NCBI RefSeq assembly: GCF_026711005.1
Contig: NZ_JAPPVJ010000002.1
Coordinates: 788,154 to 852,153 of the forward strand
Direction of reading: 5' to 3'
DNA from: Sphingobacterium sp. UT-1RO-CII-1
GTDB taxonomy: Bacteria; Bacteroidota; Bacteroidia; Sphingobacteriales; Sphingobacteriaceae
DNA: 64,000 bases
Both the position numbers and the translations under genes were made by a program. This document shows, piece after piece, positions 54,257 to 61,408 of this stretch. The notes below the pieces were generated by a model, which saw only the letters and a program-made list of their open reading frames with translations, was not told where the DNA came from and did not search any database. Positions within the stretch are counted from its first letter, which is position 1. Each line of letters opens with the position of its first letter.

Positions 54257-54300
54257 AACCGAGCTTATCAAATAAATACGGAGTATCCATGAGTTCGGTT
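54257..54300 (+). terminator. Hairpin between the caspase and OmpA genes
   Basis: AACCGAGCT and AGTTCGGTT pair over nine positions with one G-U and a 26-base loop. There is no T-run, so this may be a weak terminator or processing site. Confidence 0.35.
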
Positions 54301-54332
54301 AAAGATATACACAAACCAATAATTATTTACAT

Positions 54333-55346
54333 ATGAAATATACAGTATTACTATTAGTCGCTCTCCTTATTTTTTCTTCTTGTCAGAACGAAACTAAACA
54401 GGAAATAAGTGATAACCCCGAAAACAGCAGTACAACAACATCAGAAAATCAGCCTTCTCCTAGCCAAACGGTAGAAGACATCGCTACACTTGATTTAGAA
54501 AGCATACCGGTCAGCGATACCGACATTGGTGCTTTTCCTTACTTTACACTGCCAAAAGGACTTAAGCCTATAAACAGTTCTTTCTTAAAAAATTTGGATG
54601 TTTGTTTTTTCCCGATCAACGGTACCATGACACCATTTGAAGGAAAATTATATAAAATAAACATTACAGAAGAACAAGGAGAACAATTTTCTAAAATATA
54701 TCTTGAAAGATCTTTAGAAGAATACTTAAATTCTATTGGAGCTGTTAAGGTTTTCGACGGCCAGATCGGTCGTGAAGAATACGAGCGCTACAACAAACAA
54801 GACCCTAATAAAGGAGATGAGGGCGACATAGGCTATGCTGATGAAAACATTAAGTTCTATGTTATACGAAATAAAAAAGAAGGTAATATTTTCATTCAAT
54901 TCACAGCCAACAACTTTGGGGGTAAATTAAATGTTTTAAAAGAAGGTATATTAGAACAAACTATCACCAAAATAACAGCTGATGAAATAGTTCATGATCT
55001 TACGAGTCAAGGAAAGTCTATTTTATATATCAATTTTGACACCGACAAGTCCGTTATAACCCATGATGGCAAAGAAGTAGTACAGCAAATTATCGAAGCA
55101 CTCAAAAAAGAAAGCGCCCTTCATATCACAATTGAAGGGCATACTGACAATACAGGCGACGCTACCCGCAATAAAAAGTTATCCAACGAAAGAGCAGAAG
55201 CTGTTTTAAAAGCTTTGACAAGCGGCGGTATTGATAATACACGATTAACAGCAAAAGGATTTGGTTCAGAGCGCCCTCTCGTCGCGAATGACAGCGAAGA
55301 AGGTAAAGCTAAAAACAGACGTGTAGAGCTTATCAAAACAAATTAA
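54333..55346 (+). CDS. OmpA-domain lipoprotein of the protease locus
   Basis: 337 residues. The lipobox (IFSSC) is near residue 17, followed by a Ser/Thr/Glu linker and an unrecognised middle domain (~60-220). The C-terminal OmpA-like peptidoglycan-binding domain (~225-337) is complete: SILYINFDTDKSVI, ITIEGHTDNTGDATRNKKLS, AEAVLKAL and ERPLVANDSEEGKAKNRRVEL. It would tether the lipoprotein between outer membrane and wall. Same strand as the three protease-related genes; a shared role is inferred only from position. Confidence 0.9.
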   Translation: MKYTVLLLVALLIFSSCQNETKQEISDNPENSSTTTSENQPSPSQTVEDIATLDLESIPVSDTDIGAFPYFTLPKGLKPINSSFLKNLDVCFFPINGTMTPFEGKLYKINITEEQGEQFSKIYLERSLEEYLNSIGAVKVFDGQIGREEYERYNKQDPNKGDEGDIGYADENIKFYVIRNKKEGNIFIQFTANNFGGKLNVLKEGILEQTITKITADEIVHDLTSQGKSILYINFDTDKSVITHDGKEVVQQIIEALKKESALHITIEGHTDNTGDATRNKKLSNERAEAVLKALTSGGIDNTRLTAKGFGSERPLVANDSEEGKAKNRRVELIKTN

Positions 55347-55410
55347 TCTATAAATTGTAATCAACACGAGTTTTTCTATTTTAAGAATATCTTCCTATAT
55401 TGTTAGGCCA

Positions 55411-55432
55411 GTAGTCCCGCTGGCACGGGACT
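55411..55432 (+). repeat. REP-like element with GTAG head
   Basis: GTAG is followed by a 7-bp hairpin (AGTCCCG / CGGGACT, loop CTGGCA). GTAG-headed hairpins are the hallmark of REP elements mobilised by tyrosine (RAYT) transposases. No RAYT gene is in the window and no second copy was found by eye. Confidence 0.45.
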
Positions 55433-56036
55433 CTGAACCACTAAACAACCATGCAATGCAAATTGCATAACTAAACAACAAGCCAAGCAGCTTGAATCTT
55501 AAATTTCTTTTAAAGCCATTTTATTTATGTTAGCAAACATGATAAGATGGCTTTTACATTTATGTTCAGCCACTTAAAGTGCCGACATAGACTAAAAAAG
55601 TTGTAGAAAATGTGTTTTATTTCATAACTCATCATCTTTTTATATATGAGTCACGTGGTTGAGAAAGTTTATAGTACGGGCTTCTATCAACCGCTCCACA
55701 AGGCTCTGACCCCTCCCAAAACGGCTAACGATAGTTGCCCGTGCTATAGTATGTACAAAGGTACAAAAATATCGCATCGGGCATTAAACTATCGATCTCG
55801 TTTGGGTTTTTATTGTCAGAGTTTGTGAACGAGACTCTTTTTAATTTAATGCAAAAAAATCAATAAAATCTGGTCATTGATTTCAATATAAACGAAGATA
55901 ACAAATTAATTTTAAGTACATAACAAAAAGGCACTTTAATTTAAAGACTTACTTTTGGGACAAAAAAACATAAATAAGCTGTAGTTTTTAGTTAATTTAA
56001 GCTTCGTAAAAAAGTTTCGTTTAACATTCATACAGT
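55433..56036. other. Hairpin-rich gene-free spacer, possible small RNA
   Basis: About 600 bases without a coding-like frame. The first 150 bases hold several compact palindromes of the form word-N-reverse word (ATGCAAATTGCAT, CAAGCAGCTTG, CACTTAAAGTG). The main structure is at 55670-55748: TATAGTACGGGC pairs with GCCCGTGCTATA (one G-U), then after a TT/TT mismatch CTATC pairs with GATAG, with a 41-base loop. A short hairpin followed by five T (55818-55842) could end a transcript. No known RNA family is recognised. The part after 55845 is plain AT-rich sequence before the AraC gene. Confidence 0.4.
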
Positions 56037-56891
56037 TTGAAAACAAAAATCCCTATACATTACAAAGAACTCGGAGACATCGGTATTGAAGTAGTTCCTT
56101 TTACAAATTTGTCCATAGGTCCGGGAATCCCTCACCGAGATGATCACTACATGTTTATACTTCAGCAAAAAGGGCAATCTGTTTGGACTATTGATTTCAA
56201 AGAATGGGAGCTTGTCGACAGTACTTTTTGTTTTGTTGCGCCTGGTCAAGTCCACCAATCCTTAAAAAACAAACATATAGAAGGCTGGCTTATTTTTGTT
56301 GAGTCCGAACTGATCCTTCTCGAACACCGGTTATTATTGGATAGCTTTATGCATCATCAACAAACCAAGACAGTCAGCCCTCAACACCCCCTTTATACTT
56401 TAAGCCATATCTTAAATAAATTCATTTCCGATAAAGAAACCACTGTTGACTCTTCTATTATACATTCATATGTATACGCTTTAACGGGTCTTTTCGCCCG
56501 GTCTTTTATAACCACGCAACAAAGCAATATAAATACAAATAGTCATAAATATCAATTAATCTATTCCTTTAGAAACTTGATAAAACAACAGTTTAAGGAA
56601 ATAAAACAAGTAAAAGACTATGCCTCGCAGTTAAATATCACCCCTTTATATCTAAACGAAGTGAGCAAAGAAATAACAGGTTTTATAGCAAGTTATTGGA
56701 TTCAAAAAGAAATATTACTAGAAGCTCAACGTCTTCTTTTTCATACCGATTTAGATGTAAAAGAAATTGCATTTGTTCTGGGATACGACGACTACACTTA
56801 TTTTTCTCGATTCTTCAAAAAAAACACCGGGACTACAGCTAGTCTATTTAGAAAGAAAAACCATGATTTGTCCAATCATAAACATCAATAG
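56037..56891 (+). CDS. AraC family regulator adjacent to an MFS gene
   Basis: 284 residues. The start is a TTG at 56037; no ATG fits the cupin beginning (KTKIPIHYKELGDIGIEVVP). Residues ~15-100 are a cupin-like sensor with HRDDHYMFILQQKGQS. The C-terminal AraC domain contains VKDYASQLNITPLYLNEVSK, VKEIAFVLGYDDYTYFSRFF and TGTTASLFRKKNH. It lies 62 bases upstream of a major facilitator gene on the same strand, which has its own -7 element; control of that gene by this regulator is a natural guess. Confidence 0.85.
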   Translation: MKTKIPIHYKELGDIGIEVVPFTNLSIGPGIPHRDDHYMFILQQKGQSVWTIDFKEWELVDSTFCFVAPGQVHQSLKNKHIEGWLIFVESELILLEHRLLLDSFMHHQQTKTVSPQHPLYTLSHILNKFISDKETTVDSSIIHSYVYALTGLFARSFITTQQSNINTNSHKYQLIYSFRNLIKQQFKEIKQVKDYASQLNITPLYLNEVSKEITGFIASYWIQKEILLEAQRLLFHTDLDVKEIAFVLGYDDYTYFSRFFKKNTGTTASLFRKKNHDLSNHKHQ

Positions 56892-56917
56892 CCAATTATT
56901 GCCTTAGTAATAGCTTC

Positions 56918-56925
56918 TATTTTTG
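56918..56925 (+). promoter_or_regulatory. -7 promoter element for the MFS gene
   Basis: TATTTTTG followed by C, 28 bases before the ATG at 56954. Confidence 0.5.
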
Positions 56926-56953
56926 CATCTGTAAAATCATTAATTCTACAGAT

Positions 56954-58114
56954 ATGAAAGAACAGAACAGACCCATGTGGTCCATCAGTCCGATTATTGT
57001 ATCGGTATTTGCCATATACCTCTGTATAGGTATCATGCTAGGGACTCTTCCCACATTAATAAAAAACGAGCTCCATTTTAGTGCACTAATCGTCGGAGCT
57101 GTAATCAGCATACAATTTATTGCGACCTTATTAACAAGAGCCTACGCCGGAAAAATTGCCGATACCCAAGGGGCTAAGACAGCCAAACATTACGGAGTAA
57201 TTATGTCCGTAATAAGTGGCGTCATCTATATTTTAAGTTATTATTTTAAAGATCTACATTTAATAGCTTTACTTCTATTATTCGTTGCTCGAATAGCCCA
57301 CGGTATATCAGAAAGCCTTGCCGTAACGGGTGCCTTAACTTGGGGCATAGGTTTAGTAGGTCAGCAAAAATCAGGAAAAGTCATGACCTGGAATGGCATT
57401 GCCATGTATGCCGGAATTGCCTTAGGTGCACCTTTAGCTATCTATTTAACGAGTACATTGGGTACTATATATGTATTTAGTTTAATGATTGTCCTATCAG
57501 CTATCAGTTGGTTATGTACAATTCGTCTTCCAAATTTAGCGGTTGACCCCTCCTATCAACGTACACCTTTCTACAAAGTAATCAGTAAAATATCAGATCA
57601 GGGACTAGCCTTGGCATTTTCATCAATAGGCTTTGCCTGTATCTCCTCTTTTATTGCTTTATTATTTACAGAGAAAAGTTGGTTAAATCCCTCATGGGCA
57701 TTTTTAACTTTTGGTAGTTTCTATGTACTTACCCGTATTTTCTGTGCTTCCTTACCTGATAAATTCGGAGGCTATAGAGTAGCCATTGTGTCTTTCATTA
57801 TTGAAATCATAGGACAATTACTTATTGCTTTCGCAACATCAGAATTTATGGCTATTCTAGGTTGTAGTTTAACAGGCATTGGCTTTTCGCTGGTGTTTCC
57901 TGCCCTTGGTGTCCTAGCTATACAGAAAGTCAGTCCGCAAATGAGAGGAACGGCTCTAGGCGCATATGCGGCCTTCTTTGATATTTCATTAGGTATAGCC
58001 GGCCCCATTGCAGGGATAATAGCCGGTCTTTATGGTTATCAATCCATCTATTTTTTTGGGGCAATAAGTGCGCTGATATCTATGCTTATTTTAATAATAA
58101 AAGCAAAACAATAA
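56954..58114 (+). CDS. Major facilitator superfamily efflux transporter (YfcJ/YhhS-like)
   Basis: 386 residues with 12 hydrophobic helices and the MFS loop signature between helices 2 and 3 (LLTRAYAGKIADTQGAKTAK). The GTLPTLIKNEL opening and ALTWGIGLVG segment recall YfcJ/YhhS-type exporters. The substrate is unknown. It follows the AraC gene, probably as its regulated partner. The spacer to 58296 (with one short low-quality frame) holds nothing recognised. Confidence 0.85.
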   Translation: MKEQNRPMWSISPIIVSVFAIYLCIGIMLGTLPTLIKNELHFSALIVGAVISIQFIATLLTRAYAGKIADTQGAKTAKHYGVIMSVISGVIYILSYYFKDLHLIALLLLFVARIAHGISESLAVTGALTWGIGLVGQQKSGKVMTWNGIAMYAGIALGAPLAIYLTSTLGTIYVFSLMIVLSAISWLCTIRLPNLAVDPSYQRTPFYKVISKISDQGLALAFSSIGFACISSFIALLFTEKSWLNPSWAFLTFGSFYVLTRIFCASLPDKFGGYRVAIVSFIIEIIGQLLIAFATSEFMAILGCSLTGIGFSLVFPALGVLAIQKVSPQMRGTALGAYAAFFDISLGIAGPIAGIIAGLYGYQSIYFFGAISALISMLILIIKAKQ

Positions 58115-58296
58115 AAACAGGTCTTTACAAGCAACTGTATCTTTTTTGTCCATATGTATATAATTTGGCTCTTCTTTGCCCTATGGAATATCCGCATTAT
58201 CGTTATGTACGATTTTATTTCCACTGGTATACATGCTGCTTCGCTGTCGTTCATATTTAAAAAACCTGTCTTATATCCATATTTCATATAGCTCTA

Positions 58297-58335
58297 AAAA
58301 ACGAATAGGTGCCGCCTGGGAAGCGGTCACCTATT
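58297..58335 (-). terminator. Terminator of the T9SS-associated operon
   Basis: AATAGGTG plus CCGC pair with GCGG plus CACCTATT (one bulged base, 7-base loop). On the minus strand the stem is followed by CG and six T. Confidence 0.8.
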
Positions 58336-58383
58336 TCTCTACCTATGAAAATTTATACCTTAACGGTATGTTGAAAACATATA

Positions 58384-60336
58384 TTAATATTCCAGAACCT
58401 CAACCTCCGTACGGCGGTTAGCCTGGTGTTCTGCAATCGTACATGCAACGCCATTACTACACTTATTTACCAAGCGGCTCTCGCCATAACCTTTCGCTAC
58501 TAAACGATCACGGGCAATACCACGGCTGATCAGGTATTCAACTGCCGAGTCGGCACGGCGCTGTGAAAGCTTCATGTTGTAGCTGTCGCTACCACGGCTG
58601 TCCGTATGGCTCGAAAGCTCAATACGCAGCGTAGGGTTATCACGCATCGTACGAACCAATTCGTCCAGGATAACAGCTGCATCCTTACGGATGTTGTGTT
58701 TATCAAAATCGTAGTAGATGTTCTCCAGAACAAATTTATCACCAACCGTAAACACAGGCTCTAAGTATAGCGCAACCTGGATAACAGTATCACGCAAAGG
58801 GTTAACACCTGCTATAGACACAGAGTCGGCATGGTAGCCTTCTTTGTTAGCCAGAACACGGTAGTAGGTGTCTTTGTTCAGATCAAACCCGAACGAACCA
58901 TCCGCACCACCAACCTTGCGTGAGACAATCTGACGCTCTGCTGTATACAGCGTAACACCCGCTCCCGGGATAAGATCGCCAGTTTTCTTGTCGTAAACCA
59001 AACCTTCCAGACGGATCTGGATCTTAGGCTTTACAAAACCGAAGGAGTAGATATCATCGCCCCCAACACCACCTACACGGTTGGAAGAAAGGTAACCGTA
59101 GATACCCTCTTCGTTGTCTTCGGAAACGTAGTAAGAGAAGTCATCACCCGCCGAGTTGATCGGGAACTGTAGGTTATGACGTCCGCTGAAGGAGGATTTT
59201 GCACCATACGCGCAGAAAATATCCAAACCGCCCATACCCGCAAAACCGTTGCTCGAATAGTAAAGTTCTTCGCCTAAGATTGTAGGGAACATTTCATCGC
59301 CGGCAGAGTTTACTTCGCTGCCCGCATTCTGGGGTGCACCCCAGCTGCCGTCAGCCTGTAATTCAGAATACCAGATGTCTACACCCCCATAGCCACCCGG
59401 CATGTTCGAAGCATAGTAAAGTGTCTGTCCGTCCAGGCTTAAACTGGCATGGCCAAGCGAATATTCTTTAACATTGTTATAAGCAAAGTCTTCCTCGGCC
59501 CAGCTATCACCCTGACGGGTGTAGATCTTAAGTTCCAGGTTGTGGCGCTTAGCACGGTGACCAAGTTCTTTATGGGTCTCTGTGTCGCTGCCCGGGTAGG
59601 TACGTGTGATATACAGCACATCACCCGCCATGTTTGTACTGATCGGGCCAACGTGGTAGGCCGATTCGTTGAAAACGTCCAGCATCATAACAGGCTTGGT
59701 CAGGCTCACCTCCTGGCTTAAGCGCTCGGTAGAGTAGATCTTAAGGTATGCCTGTCCCGTCATACCGCTGCGCTTACCAAAAACTGTAAGCGGCTCGCCA
59801 GCATAAACAGCTGCTCCGCTGCTAGTCGGGAATAGCCCAAACTCGTTAAGCGAAGTGTTCACTTCTTTTTCGTTGACAATACGGTGGCTCGTAGGGTTAG
59901 CCATCCAAAGCTGTGCTGAATCGCAGCCTGCAATAGCAAGTTCGATGCCCGCACTGTTGCCCGACTGGGCTGCATATTTCTTGTACTGTTCTTTTGCCTC
60001 GGCGTATTTACCGTTCTGTTTCAGAACCTCGGCATAGTGCCATAAAGAAATAGCTTCATGGTCCTTAGCCTGAACAGCACGGGCATACCAGTTTTCTGCA
60101 AGCTCATAGTTCTTTAAATACATGTAGCTCGAAGCCAAACGCTCGAAGTCTGCTGTACGAGGTTTCTTGCTATCGGCAAGTTTGCTGTAAAGATCTATCG
60201 CATGTGCATATTCATAGCGCTCATACTGCTGCTCGGCACGCTTGCGCAAGCTCGGCTGTTCCTGCCCAACAGCATCGCCCAAGCTAAAAAGCAAGGCGAT
60301 CGAGAGCAGACCTGTCGTATAATATCTTTTGTTCAT
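58384..60336 (-). CDS. T9SS-associated OmpA/PD40/TPR protein (PorE-like)
   Basis: 650 residues. A signal peptide (to ~25) is followed by TPR repeats (~30-130), WD40-like PD40 beta-propeller blades (~170-430: GQTLYYASNMPGGYGGVDIW, ELYYSSNGFAGMGGLDIF, GYLSSNRVGGVGGDDIYSF), a carboxypeptidase-regulatory-like beta domain (~435-515) and a C-terminal OmpA domain (IYYDFDKHNIRKDAAVILDE, LSSHTDSRGSDSYNMKLSQR). It is likely the peptidoglycan-anchored accessory of a PorP/SprF translocation partner. GC is clearly higher than in nearby genes (a sampled 60-base line is 50% GC). It is 40 bases after porP. Confidence 0.9.
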   Translation of the reverse strand: MNKRYYTTGLLSIALLFSLGDAVGQEQPSLRKRAEQQYERYEYAHAIDLYSKLADSKKPRTADFERLASSYMYLKNYELAENWYARAVQAKDHEAISLWHYAEVLKQNGKYAEAKEQYKKYAAQSGNSAGIELAIAGCDSAQLWMANPTSHRIVNEKEVNTSLNEFGLFPTSSGAAVYAGEPLTVFGKRSGMTGQAYLKIYSTERLSQEVSLTKPVMMLDVFNESAYHVGPISTNMAGDVLYITRTYPGSDTETHKELGHRAKRHNLELKIYTRQGDSWAEEDFAYNNVKEYSLGHASLSLDGQTLYYASNMPGGYGGVDIWYSELQADGSWGAPQNAGSEVNSAGDEMFPTILGEELYYSSNGFAGMGGLDIFCAYGAKSSFSGRHNLQFPINSAGDDFSYYVSEDNEEGIYGYLSSNRVGGVGGDDIYSFGFVKPKIQIRLEGLVYDKKTGDLIPGAGVTLYTAERQIVSRKVGGADGSFGFDLNKDTYYRVLANKEGYHADSVSIAGVNPLRDTVIQVALYLEPVFTVGDKFVLENIYYDFDKHNIRKDAAVILDELVRTMRDNPTLRIELSSHTDSRGSDSYNMKLSQRRADSAVEYLISRGIARDRLVAKGYGESRLVNKCSNGVACTIAEHQANRRTEVEVLEY

Positions 60337-60376
60337 CTTCTTCTTTTCTGTTTACAATTATACCCTAAAGGGATAC

Positions 60377-61384
60377 TTAGAAATAACGCGGACTCAAGAT
60401 CTGGCGCAGAGACTGACCGAAGGTAATACCGAGCGTGATCTCGTGTGTACCGTTCTGAAGACCGCTCATTTTGTTCAGCATCAGATCATACGAGTAACCT
60501 ATACGGAAACGATCAGTAGCATAAAACTGGGCAATGCCCGTAATTGCGTTCGTTGCGCTAAGTTTCATCGGCGAGTTGTCAAAGTAGTCACGTTTGAACA
60601 AACGTGCACGCGTACGGTAGCCCCCGCCGATCCAGAATTTATCGTTGAAAATAAACATTGCGTTAATATCCAGGGAAGTTGGGCCTTTGAAGTCGTCTTT
60701 TACTAAAATGCTGGGACGCAGGTTCAGGCCTTCTTCCAGCTCGAAAAGTGCACCCGCAATAAAGTAAGCGCTGACGTTACGGTAAAGGCTTTCCAGCGAG
60801 TTCTCGTTGAAGCGAAACTCGTCGTTGTTACTCGCATTGGAGAAAAGATCCTGAACAGCCAGACCTGCATACCATTTAGGGTTGTAGTAGTACACACCTA
60901 AGCGGATGTCGGGGCGCCAGTTGCTGATTTTGCCCGCAGGGATAGAAATATCCCCCGTTTCAACAGCCTGAAGTTTATTGCCGTCCAGGCCGTACTGCGT
61001 TACCCCAGCAGCAACACCTAATGACAGCCGCTGCGTATCTTCATCATCCAGCTGCAAACGAAGCGCGTAGTTGGCAAAGATAGAGGTAGCCGATTGCGCG
61101 CCTAATTTATCGCCCGTAATCTGTAGGCCAACTCCATGCCGGCGGTTCTCATCAAGAACTCCGTCAATAGATACAGAACCCGTTTTTGGAGCTCCCTCCC
61201 AGCCTGTCCATTGGCTACGAAGACCGGTCTGGGCAAACCACTCCTCTTTATAACCCGTGTAGGCAGGGTTAACGCTGATCGAGTTGAAAATATACTGCGT
61301 AAACTGGATGCTCTGCTGGGCGTGGGTTTTAACCCCGCCCAACAGCATCATGCCTACAATAAAATATCTAAACTTATTTTTCAT
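60377..61384 (-). CDS. PorP/SprF-family type IX secretion outer-membrane protein
   Basis: 335 residues from the ATG at 61384 (MKNKFRYF). A signal peptide ends HAQ. The mature part starts QSIQFTQYIFNSISVNPAYTGY, the PorP/SprF signature, followed by beta strands to ILSPRYF at the end. These proteins bind and anchor or export large adhesins with type-B T9SS C-terminal domains, such as the gene 24 bases upstream. GC is the highest in the window (one sampled line 57%). Confidence 0.93.
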   Translation of the reverse strand: MKNKFRYFIVGMMLLGGVKTHAQQSIQFTQYIFNSISVNPAYTGYKEEWFAQTGLRSQWTGWEGAPKTGSVSIDGVLDENRRHGVGLQITGDKLGAQSATSIFANYALRLQLDDEDTQRLSLGVAAGVTQYGLDGNKLQAVETGDISIPAGKISNWRPDIRLGVYYYNPKWYAGLAVQDLFSNASNNDEFRFNENSLESLYRNVSAYFIAGALFELEEGLNLRPSILVKDDFKGPTSLDINAMFIFNDKFWIGGGYRTRARLFKRDYFDNSPMKLSATNAITGIAQFYATDRFRIGYSYDLMLNKMSGLQNGTHEITLGITFGQSLRQILSPRYF

Positions 61385-61408
61385 TGTGTTTCTTTTAACA
61401 ATCACTTA

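Noticed and set aside
55720..55745. Integron attC-like GGCTAAC...GTTGCC
   Set aside because: Does not obey the RYYYAAC/GTTRRRY consensus and no integrase or cassette is near.
55646..55828. 60-codon open frame in the hairpin-rich spacer
   Set aside because: Its sequence covers the two arms of the long stem, has no recognisable domain or promoter and ends at the T-run, so RNA structure is a better explanation.
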